Part shown: positions 55,860-64,000 of the stretch, piece by piece
How positions within the stretch are numbered: position 1 is the first letter of the stretch
Layout of the letters: each line of letters opens with the position of its first letter
Origin: Litorimonas sp965205225
Lineage (GTDB): Bacteria; Pseudomonadota; Alphaproteobacteria; Caulobacterales; Maricaulaceae
Direction of reading: 5' to 3'
Length of the DNA: 64,000 bases
NCBI GenBank assembly: GCA_965205225.1
Contig: CBDBFZ010000003.1
Coordinates: forward strand, 1,674,001-1,738,000
Program-made: the position numbers and the translations under genes
The notes under the pieces: generated by a model
Told to the model about the DNA's origin: nothing
What the model saw: only the letters and a program-made list of their open reading frames with translations
Databases searched by the model: none

Positions 55860-57600
55860 TACGTTACTCACCACGGCCATCGCAGTTAGCGCCCTCCTAG
55901 CGCTAGTTTTACTGACCCGCCGCGCCGTTGCTCGACAATTCGGAGCCCGGGCCGCCTATGCGCTCTGGCTATTACCCGCCTTACGTTTGGTTATGCCGTC
56001 TATACAATTGCCAATTAGCTGGTTTCCAGCCCTGTCAACGCCGGCTCCTGTACAACCCCCGTCCACATCTAGCTGGACCATTCTTTCAACCCCGCCGGAT
56101 ACAAGCCCTGTCCTCATCGTGACAGACCAGCCAGACATTATTGTGCCGTTACTCATTTCGATTTGGGTTACCGGAATTGTCGCGGGTGTCATCTGGGCAC
56201 TTAGGTCTCAATATATGCAAGCGCGCCATCTTCGCCGAACCACCCTCGCCGTGCCGGATAACTATGCGGACGACATCCGCCGCGCCGCTAGGTTAGCGGG
56301 CTTATCCAAGACGCCCCTTGTCAAACTTAGCACGTTAGACGACGGCCCGTTAATCTGTGGGTTGATCCGCCCTGTAATCGTGCTGCCAAAAGACTTCACG
56401 ACGCGGTTCACACTGACGCAACGGCGCCTAGCTCTGCTTCATGAGATGACCCACATACGCCGCGGTGATCTGTGGACAGCCAGCGCAATGTTGGTGTTCC
56501 GCCTCGCCATCTGGCCAAACCCGCTTGTCCATTGGGCCTGGCCGCGCTTTCGCGCCGATCAGGAAGCAGCCTGCGACGCCACTGTACTGCGCCGGGCCGG
56601 AGAAACCGCCCGTGCAGACTATGCCGAAACATTGCTGACAGCAGCCAGAACAGCCGGGCGTGCCACCCCGGCTGCTGGGACAGGGCTGACCCTGGACCTT
56701 CATCATCCCATAAAGGAGAGACTTATGACCCTGGGAATCAACACAAAGAAAAAACATGATGTCACGCGGTGGGCCCTCGCGGCCATGCTGCTCGCCGGAA
56801 CCACGCTGAGCGCTCCGCTCAGCCTTGCTGATGATCAGGCCCCCACGCCGCCCAACCCGGAAACAGCTCCAACAGCGCCCAAGGTCGTAACCAACAAAAC
56901 GATGCGCATTGTTGTCAGCAATGACGGGAACGGAAAGAGCTTCGAAGTCCGCGAGGATAACGGTGTCAAAACTTATCTTCGGGTCAGCCACGACGGCACG
57001 ACCGAAAAGCTCACGCGCGAAGAGCTGGAAGCTGAGTATGGTGTTGATCTTAGCGCCTTGGCGGGTCCTCGCGCGCCTGACGTTATGCAGAAAATCATCG
57101 TGCTGCGGAAGTCTGACAATGCTGAAGATAGCTCTTACGAGATTAAGATCGAAAATGACGTCAAACGCGCGTTCCGCATTGCGGCTGATGGCACACGAAC
57201 CGAAGTCAATATCGACGAAATTGGCGAAATCGCCGAGATTGATGTCGAAGTTCTGGGCGACACACATGCCTTTGCCTTCCCTGATCTGCCCGATGGTCAA
57301 AAGCGTCGGTTCATACATTCGGAGGATGAGATAAGTGTCTGGGTTGATGGCGGCGAAGAAGAATTTCCATTCGCATTTGGTCTACGTCTGCCTGGCGCTG
57401 AAGGAATTACGGCAACCGAAGCCCGTATGCGTACGGCCCAATCCATAATCGACGCGACTGATCGAATGATCGAAGGCATGCGTAAAGACGCGGACGGTGC
57501 AGCCGATAAGAATCTTCGCAACGCTGAACGCGAATTGAGAAAAGCGCGTAAGGCGCTCGACAAAGCCATGGAAGCGGTTCGGAAAAGCGAAGAGCGCTAA
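55852..57600 (+). CDS. M56-family (BlaR1-like) membrane metalloprotease without penicillin-binding domain
   Basis: The protein has 582 residues from GTG 55852. N-terminal helices are followed by a gluzincin site HEMTH (197-201) and a downstream RADQEAACDATVL motif providing the third ligand. A membrane helix follows at ~305-322. The C-terminal ~260 residues are acidic and soluble with repeated strand motifs (IVVSNDGNGKSFEVREDNG, IEIKIENDVKRAF-type) and a coiled-coil end (NAERELRKARKALDKAMEAVRK). It lacks the SxxK penicillin-sensor domain of true BlaR1. It should cleave the adjacent BlaI repressor on an unknown envelope signal. Confidence 0.85.
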   Translation: MTDTLLTTAIAVSALLALVLLTRRAVARQFGARAAYALWLLPALRLVMPSIQLPISWFPALSTPAPVQPPSTSSWTILSTPPDTSPVLIVTDQPDIIVPLLISIWVTGIVAGVIWALRSQYMQARHLRRTTLAVPDNYADDIRRAARLAGLSKTPLVKLSTLDDGPLICGLIRPVIVLPKDFTTRFTLTQRRLALLHEMTHIRRGDLWTASAMLVFRLAIWPNPLVHWAWPRFRADQEAACDATVLRRAGETARADYAETLLTAARTAGRATPAAGTGLTLDLHHPIKERLMTLGINTKKKHDVTRWALAAMLLAGTTLSAPLSLADDQAPTPPNPETAPTAPKVVTNKTMRIVVSNDGNGKSFEVREDNGVKTYLRVSHDGTTEKLTREELEAEYGVDLSALAGPRAPDVMQKIIVLRKSDNAEDSSYEIKIENDVKRAFRIAADGTRTEVNIDEIGEIAEIDVEVLGDTHAFAFPDLPDGQKRRFIHSEDEISVWVDGGEEEFPFAFGLRLPGAEGITATEARMRTAQSIIDATDRMIEGMRKDADGAADKNLRNAERELRKARKALDKAMEAVRKSEER

Positions 57601-57649
57601 TCATCGCTCCACAATGATCATCAAGGTTTTGTCTTAAACCTTGGTCACA

Positions 57650-57988
57650 CGATGACGCCCCGCTTTGTACCCCCGAGCAGGGCGTTGCTATTGACGTGAT
57701 CTGGGAAAATAGCTATAATGAAAGCTTCAATGGGACGCTCAGAGATGAACTCTTGAACGGAGAGATCTTCTACAGCCTGAAGGAGGCGCAAACGTTGATC
57801 GAACGCTGGCGACAGCATTATAACACTATCCGGCCGCACAGCTCGTTAGAGTACAAACCACCGGCTCCGAAAACAAATCTTGCCTTGCCCTTCCGGACTG
57901 CCCTGCACTCCATTCCGTTTAGCCTAGAAGGTAACCGTAACCGCCAAGCTCTAACTTAGCGGGTGGAATATCTCATGGAGGCAGGTCA
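57650..57988 (+). pseudogene. IS3-family element right-end remnant
   Basis: The frame 57696-57959 reads VIWENSYNESFNGTLRDELL, YSLKEAQTLIERWRQHYN and IRPHSSLEYKPPAP, the end of an IS3 OrfB including its catalytic Glu region. It is followed by the same right end as the 12.8-kb element (GCCAAGCTCTAACTTAGCGG and the GGAGGCAGGTCA tip). The remainder of the element is missing. Confidence 0.88.
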
Positions 57989-58278
57989 CAATCCCTGAAA
58001 CTCTAAATCAAACTGATACATAAAAAGGAGCTGGACACGTTCAACAATCTGTTACCCCTCCTCCAATGGCTGAAAACTTCGCAAGTGCCGCCGCAAATGA
58101 CTTCGAGAGAGGTTCAGACGATGGTGAATTTAGAGTGCCTGATAATAACAACGATCAATAGCACAGCGGATGATCAAAATTGAAATCATGGAAATGGATC
58201 AGATTGACAATAGAAGTGGCGCATACTCACATAGTCGTAGAGACATATTCGATGATGATAGTTGTTATTAAATAACAA
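57989..58278. other. AT-rich gap inside the IS3-flanked island
   Basis: About 290 bp. A 31-codon frame (58066-58161, MAENFASAAANDFE) has no ribosome site and no recognisable family. Nothing else seen. Confidence 0.35.
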
Positions 58279-59334
58279 TCAAGAAGATGAAAGCCCCGCA
58301 ACACATGTTGTCATACCACGAACTGTTGTTGCATCCAACTCAGGTGTGAGTTGATTAACCTTTGAAACCAGAAACGCTAAAATTATAGCTAGTCCATCGG
58401 CACGAGCCTTCGACTTATCTTTAACCCATTGAAAAACAAACTCCCCTAGAGCAATCTTGACTCCTTCGTCCGTGGACTCTGCAATAGGAGCAATAGGAGC
58501 TTTTGGTAACTCCACTTTTGATAGTGCTTCGACAAGTTGCGTTAAAGAGGGAGGTGTTTCATTATCAATTGCAATTCTAACCAACTCAATCGCATTAGAC
58601 ATTGCACAAAATGCTTCGTTTTGTGCCTTAATACCTAAGGCCAGTTTTGTACGACTTTGTTGAGCAACGGGAATAACAGCCTTTAATGTATTCGTTGGGG
58701 TAGCTTCATTTTGCGCTTTAGTTAAGAATAAAAACAGCAAATCATCAAGTACATCGTAACCAGAACGATCAATTCTAGAATTAGTGGTGGATTTTTGTGC
58801 TGCCATGTAAATCACAGAATTTTTATCATAACCGCTAACTAATAAAATCTTATTTAATTCTTGTAAGCCCGTATTTAATATTTGATTGGAGCGAGAAGTA
58901 AGGTCTCGAAATGTATCAGCCTTCCCTGCAATGCATGTCAAAGCAGACATTCCCTTAATACGCAGTCGTGCTCGGTCAAACGGTTTGAGTTGTGTCGCGG
59001 TCGCAACACCTGCAGCACTAATAATCGCGGAAGCTTTAATGTTATTCGGGTGAGCTTCAAATCCAGCAAAGGCGAGAACCATTGCCGCAGCACTTGCCGT
59101 AATACCATTTATGAATGTGCCTTCCCTCGCTAGAGCAGTGGCATCTCGATGAAGGTTATTGTGTAAGTTTTTTAGTTTCGTGTAATTGACATTGAAGCGA
59201 GCATCGCAATTAGTATTTTTAGAAACATTGCAATATTGATCAGCTGAAAGCTTAAAAGTTGGCGGTGTTGAAATGCCTGTGCTGGCACAAGAAGCCAAAA
59301 GTAGGCTGCTCAAACCCAAAATATTATACTTCAT
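58279..59334 (-). CDS. Putative lipoprotein of unknown family in an AT-rich island
   Basis: The protein has 351 residues. The N-terminus MKYNILGLSSLLLASC is a lipoprotein signal with the lipid-bearing Cys16. Helical segments include INGITASAAAMVLAFAGFEA, KASAIISAAGVATATQ and the C-terminal GLAIILAFLVSKVNQL. Cysteines recur (YCNVS, NCDAR, LTCIAG, AFCAM, TTCVAG). No family recognised. The gene is visibly richer in A and T than its neighbours and lies between two facing IS3 ends (57988 and 59525), so horizontal acquisition is likely. The frame is fully intact, unlike most surrounding genes. Confidence 0.7.
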   Translation of the reverse strand: MKYNILGLSSLLLASCASTGISTPPTFKLSADQYCNVSKNTNCDARFNVNYTKLKNLHNNLHRDATALAREGTFINGITASAAAMVLAFAGFEAHPNNIKASAIISAAGVATATQLKPFDRARLRIKGMSALTCIAGKADTFRDLTSRSNQILNTGLQELNKILLVSGYDKNSVIYMAAQKSTTNSRIDRSGYDVLDDLLFLFLTKAQNEATPTNTLKAVIPVAQQSRTKLALGIKAQNEAFCAMSNAIELVRIAIDNETPPSLTQLVEALSKVELPKAPIAPIAESTDEGVKIALGEFVFQWVKDKSKARADGLAIILAFLVSKVNQLTPELDATTVRGMTTCVAGLSSS

Positions 59335-59524
59335 AATATCACTCTATCGCGATTTTCATTATCGGTTAGATAAGCCAATACCAATCCACTGTCGAGCGCG
59401 TTCTAGAAGGTTTTTCTACGCATTCTGTTTTCGACTTGGGTCGTCATCCAAAATGTTGTTTTATTCAATGTAGTAAATGTAATGTGTTCTCACGTTAAAA
59501 TTTATTAATTTTAGGATCAGCGAT

Positions 59525-59576
59525 TGATCTGCCCCCATGAGGTTGTCCATCCACTAAGTTAGAGCTTGGCGGTTAG
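59525..59576 (-). mobile_element. Inverted IS3-family right-end fragment
   Basis: Starting TGATCTGCCCCCATGAGG at 59525 and running through AAGTTAGAGCTTGGCGGTT, this is the reverse complement of the IS3 right end at 57.95 kb with few changes. Only about 50 bp of the element remain. It faces the other end across the lipoprotein gene. Confidence 0.85.
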
Positions 59577-59717
59577 CGGGTTTTATCCAGCTCGGACAGG
59601 ACATAAATTTATTAATCAATGCCTTTCCGTATCAGAAGTTTGGCGTGCAGATGGGGTAAGTGACGGAGATATCAAAACCCTCTATCGTCCGGGTGAACTT
59701 GATGCCCCGTGCCTTAC

Positions 59718-59888
59718 GAACAGCCTGTTCACCGCACCAAAGTCTCGTTGATAAAATCAACCGTCACGGCTTATGGCGATGAAGTCGCGCTAAAGCCGGG
59801 CATGACCCTCCAAGGCGACATCATCACGGCTAACCGCTCCCTGGTCGAATGGATGCTTGACCCATTATTCTCTCTGAAACGAAGCTAA
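59718..59888 (+). pseudogene. HlyD-family secretion adaptor, C-terminal remnant
   Basis: The 56-codon frame reads EQPVHRTKVSL, STVTAYGDEVALKPGM, TLQGDIITANRSLVEW and MLDPLFSLKRS, the typical end of HlyD/CvaA membrane-fusion proteins of type I secretion. The upstream piece TLYRPGELDAP is shifted. The rest of the gene is absent. Confidence 0.7.
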
Positions 59889-60081
59889 GATGAGTGACCC
59901 ACATAGCTTTCATCAGCAAATACTCTTAAGGCGCTTCAAATAAGAAACTGGGCACAGTTAGGAGCCGAAACCAACGATTTACAGCGATGTTAGGTAAGAA
60001 TAAGCCTAATGAACCAATCAATAATCGGCGTGACCAAGTGCTTGAAAAGATTGAATTTTAGTTGCATATCTGTGAAAATCA

Positions 60082-60156
60082 TGGTGGGCAATACTGGGAT
60101 CGAACCAGTGACCCCTACAATGTCAATGTAGTGCTCTACCGCTGAGCTAATCGCCC
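60082..60156 (-). tRNA. tRNA-Val (anticodon GAC)
   Basis: The acceptor stem GGGCGAT pairs with ATTGCCC, the discriminator is A, and CCA is encoded. The D-arm is GCTCAGCGGTAGAGC. The anticodon stem CTACA/TGTAG encloses TTGACAT with anticodon GAC at 60124-60122. The T-arm GGTTCGATCC is normal. All arms fold, so it is likely functional. Confidence 0.95.
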
Positions 60157-60387
60157 CACGCACGATGTCCGAAGCGTACCAGATACTGTCTGAAAACACT
60201 TGGAAGGCCGTGCCTATAGTCGGGTCATTTGCGCCTGACAAGACCTCTATTCCCCCTGCTTACCGAGCAGCGATGTGAGGGCTAAGCTCACTCCATGAAT
60301 CGGTTTGGCTAGCTCTGTTAACGGCGATGGCACTGCACAATACTGTCACGGCGGCTAACAATCCGTTGACGCGAGCAGAAAAATGTG

Positions 60388-61954
60388 GTGGCTGTGTGAA
60401 AACAGCCTGGGCAATGCGTCGATTTCAGTGGATTTAATTTAGGACAAGCTTTCCCCTTAGGCTTGGATCACCCGGATTAGTTTCTTCACTCCGAACATGC
60501 TGATCATCCGGCGGATATTATAAGCTAGAACCGATAGACTCATCTCTGTTTTGACGTTTTTGAGGCGTTTGGTCAGGAAGTGCGTGGCACCCATCCATGA
60601 CTTCAGCGTCCCGAACGGATGCTCGACCGTCGCCCTTCGGATGGCCATGGCTTCCGGGAGGTCATTCAATCGCGTCAACATAGCGTCGATGATGTCCTCA
60701 TTGACCCAGCGTTTGATCCGCCGTTGTTTCCCCGTCGTGCATTTGGCTTTGACGGGACAGGCCGCGCATTCGTCCGGCCAGTAAACTTGCATGTCCTTGC
60801 CCTGTTCAACTGACATGAAGCGATAGGTCATCTTCTGACCACCTGGGCATTGGTAACTATTGTCTTCGGGCTGATAGAGGAAGTCATGTTTGCCAAAGCG
60901 GCCCGCGGCTTTAGAGCCAGATGTGTAAGGCTTGGGCACGTATGTTGTAGCGCCCAGTTTCTCAGTCGCCATAATTTCTGCACCGCTGAAGTAGCCACGA
61001 TCTGCAAAGACTGTAATGTCTTTTCGTCCAATGGCGGCTTGGCCTTGTTTCGTCATCTTTGTGAGCTGCACTTTGTCAGAGACAGTGTTTGTTACCTCAT
61101 GCGCGACAATGAGATGGTGCTCGGTATCGACAACCGTCTGTACGTTATACCCCACCATACCAGCCTTTGTGCTGGTCGCCATAGCCACTGAGTCCGGGTC
61201 AGTTAAGGATACTTGTTTCTTAGAAGACGCGGCGAGATCATCTTTCAACTGTTGAAGCTCAGCCATCTTCTCACGCATTGACGTAATCTTTTCCTTGAGG
61301 CGTTCAGTCTTGGCCTCAGCGGCCTCGCCTTCCTGTAAATCCGTCGCGTCCAGTGCATGAAGGTATTTCTCTATAGAATGCTCAATCTGGCCGATGCGCC
61401 GCGTGAGCTTGCCGCGTGTGAAGTTCTTTTCTCTCGCGTTCACGGCCTTGAACTTGGCTCCATCAATCGCAACCATTGTGCGCGCGAACAGACCAACGTC
61501 ACGGCAAAGAGTCACAAATTGAGAACAGGTTGATTGGATAGCGGTGCCGTTGTCTTTTCTAAAGTCAGCAATCGTTTTGAAGTCAGGTGCAAGCTTGCCC
61601 GTCAGCCACATAAGCTCAACATTACGCCCCGCTTCGCGTTCAAGCCTACGGCTAGATTGGATACAGTTGAGATAGCCGTAAATGTAGAGCTTGAGCAAAA
61701 TAGACGGATGATAACCGGGACGGCCTGTCGCCTTGGGCCGGACGCGCTCGAAACCCATTGAGAGTAAATCTAGTTCATCAACGTAGGCATCAATGACGCG
61801 AACAGTATTATCTTCATCGATATACTCGTCCAGACTTTCAGGAAATAATATGGACTGATTTCGATCTTGGCCTTCAATAAAGCGCTTCACAATAAACCTC
61901 CGATTCAATCACCGGAACTATATCACAAAAAACTAACCGTTTTCACACAGCCAC
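60388..61954 (-). mobile_element. IS1182-like insertion sequence, copy 2
   Basis: The element is 1567 bp with the same 16-bp perfect terminal repeats as copy 1, in opposite orientation. It is flanked by TGTG on both sides (60384-60387 and 61955-61958), a separate 4-bp target duplication, so it is an independent insertion. Confidence 0.93.
60457..61890 (-). CDS. IS1182-family transposase, copy 2
   Basis: The protein has 477 residues from GTG 61890, preceded by CGGAGG. It is identical to the 22.6-kb transposase except for Arg in place of His near the C-terminus (TKRLKN), and carries the same DDE motifs (VAIDGAKF, VFADRGYFSG, VEHPFGTLKSW). Both copies appear potentially active. Confidence 0.95.
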   Translation of the reverse strand: MKRFIEGQDRNQSILFPESLDEYIDEDNTVRVIDAYVDELDLLSMGFERVRPKATGRPGYHPSILLKLYIYGYLNCIQSSRRLEREAGRNVELMWLTGKLAPDFKTIADFRKDNGTAIQSTCSQFVTLCRDVGLFARTMVAIDGAKFKAVNAREKNFTRGKLTRRIGQIEHSIEKYLHALDATDLQEGEAAEAKTERLKEKITSMREKMAELQQLKDDLAASSKKQVSLTDPDSVAMATSTKAGMVGYNVQTVVDTEHHLIVAHEVTNTVSDKVQLTKMTKQGQAAIGRKDITVFADRGYFSGAEIMATEKLGATTYVPKPYTSGSKAAGRFGKHDFLYQPEDNSYQCPGGQKMTYRFMSVEQGKDMQVYWPDECAACPVKAKCTTGKQRRIKRWVNEDIIDAMLTRLNDLPEAMAIRRATVEHPFGTLKSWMGATHFLTKRLKNVKTEMSLSVLAYNIRRMISMFGVKKLIRVIQA

Positions 61955-62273
61955 TGTGTGTGTCAGACACTCGGGCAATGCCTCTGCATCGTCGAACGCC
62001 ATCCGCAGGACAGTTTCGATTATGATCTGCTCGCGATCAAATTCGCACGCTATGGGAGCCGGGGACAAGCGGAACTGCTCCGCCGACACCGATGCACGGG
62101 CCAATCCTACCGACCTTTTAGCGCTATCTAGATCACCGAACCTGATCGCTTAAACAATCATCCAATGAAACTCATGGACTCGCCGCGCTCCCATCTATCC
62201 CAAATATCTGACTGCTGTTTGTTAGTGAAAAAGGGTCGTGATCGTCTCGCCATAATATCACTCCATCTTCAAC

Positions 62274-62471
62274 TCATATTGTTAAAGTGTTGCGGCGACC
62301 CATTGAACTCACAACGTCTTCCGGATAATAGCCTGTTGATGAGTATGAACGGTCAAACTCCTGTTCGTCTTGCACCGGACGGAGCGGTTCGCCGAGGATG
62401 TTCAGCTGGACCACAACCCAGCCCAGGTACCGCCCTGTCTCTGGCCGGCGGATAATCAGGAACAGATACAC
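62274..62471 (-). CDS. Possible small protein, divergent from mrp
   Basis: A GTG at 62471 starts a 65-residue frame with protein-like content (GRYLGWVVVQLNILGEPLRP, YYPEDV). It begins one base from the mrp start on the other strand. No ribosome site is obvious and no family recognised. It could also be a remnant or chance frame. The rest of 62132-62472 shows nothing else. Confidence 0.35.
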   Translation of the reverse strand: MYLFLIIRRPETGRYLGWVVVQLNILGEPLRPVQDEQEFDRSYSSTGYYPEDVVSSMGRRNTLTI

Positions 62472-62472
62472 A

Positions 62473-63507
62473 GTGAGTTATTCCGAAGCAACCGTCCTGC
62501 GCGCGCTGGGAAACATAAGCGATCCGACAACGGATCGCGATATTGTTTCCGCTGGACGATTATCCGAACTCCAGCATGTGGATGGCCGTTTGCGTGTCAT
62601 TCTGGCGCTCCCGGAGGATATAGCGCAGGATCAGGGCTTGGCACTGCGCGACAAGGTCGAAACAGCTCTGACAGTCCTGCCAGGCGTTGATCAGGTTGCC
62701 GTACTGCTAACGACCCACCGCGCTGCGCCCCCGCTCAAACAGATGCCGCCAAAACGCCCAAACCGCAATCCGCATCCTAACAAGCGCCCGAACGGCTATC
62801 AAGGCGATGCGCATGTCGCGAAGACGCTGGCGATCAGTTCTGCCAAAGGCGGCGTCGGCAAATCGACTGTCACGATTGGTCTGGCGCGAACCCTGGCGAC
62901 TCAGGGCCACCGCGTGGGCGTTCTGGACGCCGATATTCATGGACCGAATGTACCGACATTGCTCGGCTTATCCAAACAGCTCGGCACGCGTGAGGTCGAG
63001 GGGCGGCGCCTGATCGTTCCGGCAGAGAGCGACGGTATCAAATGCATCTCCATCGGCCTGCTAACCGGTAGTGACGAGCCTGTGATCTGGCGTGGACCGA
63101 TGGTTCAGGGAGCGATTGCCCGCATGCTCTGGGACACAGATTGGGGCGCACTCGATCTGCTACTCATCGATATGCCGCCCGGAACGGGCGATCCACAGCT
63201 GGGATTGGCGCAGGACATCGAACCCGACGGCGCGGTCATTGTCACAACTCCACAGGATCTGGCCTTAATGGATGCGCGAAAAAGTGTCGCCATGTTCGAC
63301 AAGGTCGATATCCCCGTCATCGGGTGGGTCGAAAACATGGCACTGTTCACCTGTCCGGATTGCGGGGCTGAGCACCGGATATTCGGAGATGGCAATCTGG
63401 ATCTTGAGGCCCCTAAGCTAGGGAGCTTGCCCCTGTCGATAAAGACGCGCAACGCGAGAAGTGGATTTTCCTCCCTAGCCGAGGCTTTGCTTCGCCGCCT
63501 TGCGTAA
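62473..63507 (+). CDS. Mrp/ApbC-type iron-sulfur cluster carrier ATPase
   Basis: The protein has 344 residues from GTG 62473; the longer frame from 62398 adds 25 residues lacking family character. The N-terminal MIP18-like domain is ATVLRALGNISDPTTDRDIV. A Lys/Asn/Pro-rich linker leads to the P-loop SSAKGGVGKSTVTIGLA, with DADIHGPNVPTLLG and LLIDMPPGTGDPQLG. The Fe-S binding CxxC is TCPDCGAEHRIFG. It transfers [4Fe-4S] clusters to apoproteins in the cytoplasm. Its 3' end overlaps by ~33 bp the convergent wecG-like remnant. Confidence 0.94.
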   Translation: MSYSEATVLRALGNISDPTTDRDIVSAGRLSELQHVDGRLRVILALPEDIAQDQGLALRDKVETALTVLPGVDQVAVLLTTHRAAPPLKQMPPKRPNRNPHPNKRPNGYQGDAHVAKTLAISSAKGGVGKSTVTIGLARTLATQGHRVGVLDADIHGPNVPTLLGLSKQLGTREVEGRRLIVPAESDGIKCISIGLLTGSDEPVIWRGPMVQGAIARMLWDTDWGALDLLLIDMPPGTGDPQLGLAQDIEPDGAVIVTTPQDLALMDARKSVAMFDKVDIPVIGWVENMALFTCPDCGAEHRIFGDGNLDLEAPKLGSLPLSIKTRNARSGFSSLAEALLRRLA

Positions 63508-63670
63508 CGTCACGCCCCACATCACCCAGAGCCAGAATATCTTCGGACCCACAACCAGATAGTGCTTCCAGAGCCGCTGAGGCTCCGCTCCAAGACGATA
63601 GAGCCATTCCAGCCGAGCTTCCTACATCCATTTGGGCGCGCGAAAAACGCGCCAATCGATGACTTCGGCA
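63475..63670 (-). pseudogene. WecG/TagA-family glycosyltransferase, C-terminal remnant
   Basis: The minus strand reads RAPKWM, then TAG (63622-63624), then EARLEWLYRLGAEPQRLW and KHYLVVGPKIFWL, the end of WecG/TagA glycosyltransferases. The position of the stop is usually Gln or Arg. The upstream sequence no longer resembles the family. The gene would have added a second sugar to a lipid-linked precursor. Confidence 0.75.
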
Positions 63671-64000
63671 TGACGTAGCGTTCCATATATTGTCGGTTTT
63701 GACGTCCCCCTATCTGCGCTGGAGCAACCAGCGGAATAACAGTATTCGACCTGACGACCTGTGTGTTGACTGCATTCACGATTTGCGCCCTTCCCGTTCA
63801 AAGACAGGGCATACGCACTCACCGTGAAAATCACGTTAGCGATCCGTTCAGTCAGCATTTACCATACGGGTTTAATGTCAGCGTTCGAGCGAGACTGCAA
63901 ATCCGGCAGATTCAGCCCTGAGCGCGGCCAAAGGCGATTTCCAGGCGCTGGATCTGGTCAGCAACAGTATTGCCGGTTTGCGCCGCTATGGTCCCGTAGA
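63671..64000. other. Window end without a supported gene
   Basis: A frame reading LSAAKGDFQALDLVSNSIAG lies on the plus strand near 63918-63995 and may be the end of a remnant. I cannot assign it. Nothing else is visible. Confidence 0.3.

Larger units (their letters stand above)
60327..62131 (+). pseudogene. Small exported Cys-containing protein interrupted by an IS1182-like element
   Basis: Removing the IS and one TGTG copy restores one frame: MALHNTVTAANNPLTRAEK, then CVCQTLGQCLCIVERH, then PQDSFDYDLLAIKFARYGS, ending at TAG 62129-62131 (77 residues). Upstream, WLALLTAMAL in the same frame looks like a signal peptide core; the ATG at 60298 reaches it only with a one-base shift. Family unknown. 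Confidence 0.6.

Noticed and set aside
53686..57600. A beta-lactam resistance locus
   Set aside because: The sensor lacks the penicillin-binding domain, and the serine hydrolase shows only family-level motifs and no shared operator.
57622..57643. Terminator after the M56 gene (CAAGGTTT/AAACCTTG hairpin)
   Set aside because: The stem is AT-rich and has no T-run, so I do not call it.
58066..58161. 31-codon frame beside the lipoprotein gene
   Set aside because: No ribosome site, no family and short length.
22513..61954. A 39-kb composite transposon bounded by the two IS1182-like copies
   Set aside because: Each copy has its own target duplication, which fits two separate insertions, and the interval includes housekeeping genes.
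15166..63624. Reassigned TAG codon
   Set aside because: TAG is the natural stop of xthA, yggT, the family-4 transferase, DUF2007, the 51.9-kb gene and the serine hydrolase, and other lesions (TGA, frameshifts) occur too.

Overview
The window looks like a chromosomal segment of an alphaproteobacterium, probably near the Caulobacterales/Maricaulales/Hyphomonadaceae group. This rests on the alphaproteobacterial style of RpoD and DnaG, ETF-ubiquinone oxidoreductase near ispE and a polyprenyl synthase, and many periplasmic TPR, serine hydrolase and TonB-related genes. Placement is by protein style only. The segment is unusually rich in insertion sequences (IS3, IS5/IS427, IS5-group, IS1182-like) and in genes broken by stops, frameshifts and insertions, which suggests a lineage under relaxed selection.

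Layout: (1) 1-12.7 kb, minus strand: seven tightly packed genes, four junctions overlapping by 4 bp. They form a Bat-like operon: retropepsin-like periplasmic protein, membrane protein with a long low-complexity region, MoxR ATPase, DUF58 protein, BatA-like membrane protein, a VWA/glutamine-amidotransferase-like membrane protein, and a giant TPR protein running off the left edge. (2) 12.8-14.2 kb: decayed IS3 element. (3) 14.2-20.4 kb: xthA, a serine-hydrolase remnant, rpoD with a clear terminator, dnaG, and an HMG-CoA-lyase-like gene. (4) 20.5-31.4 kb: a decaying catabolic region. It holds a cysteine hydrolase, two polysaccharide deacetylases and a CoA-transferase (all broken), an HMG-CoA-lyase-like gene, a broken SDR, acetyl-CoA synthetase, and LysR and TonB-receptor remnants, riddled with IS copies. 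(5) 31.7-41.1 kb: one intact 9.4-kb gene for a 3139-residue secreted protein (M10 metallopeptidase, RTX, 17 Asp-rich repeats, 14 FG-GAP repeats and 5 cadherin-like repeats). (6) 41.1-42.9 kb: nested IS elements between this gene and yggT. (7) 43.2-51.5 kb: broken rimK and rimB-like pair, then intact housekeeping genes (ETF-QO, TPR protein, ispE, family-4 glycosyltransferase, polyprenyl synthase, DUF2007). (8) 51.5-57.6 kb: IS and antiporter remnants, small membrane proteins, a serine hydrolase, and a BlaI/M56 regulatory pair with two visible operators. (9) 57.65-64 kb: an AT-rich lipoprotein gene framed by two facing IS3 ends, an HlyD remnant, tRNA-Val, a second full IS1182-like copy, mrp, and a wecG remnant.

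The strongest candidates for something not well described are the 12-kb Bat-like operon with its attached retropepsin-like and TPR proteins, the giant repeat protein with its internal block duplication, and the AT-rich lipoprotein island.
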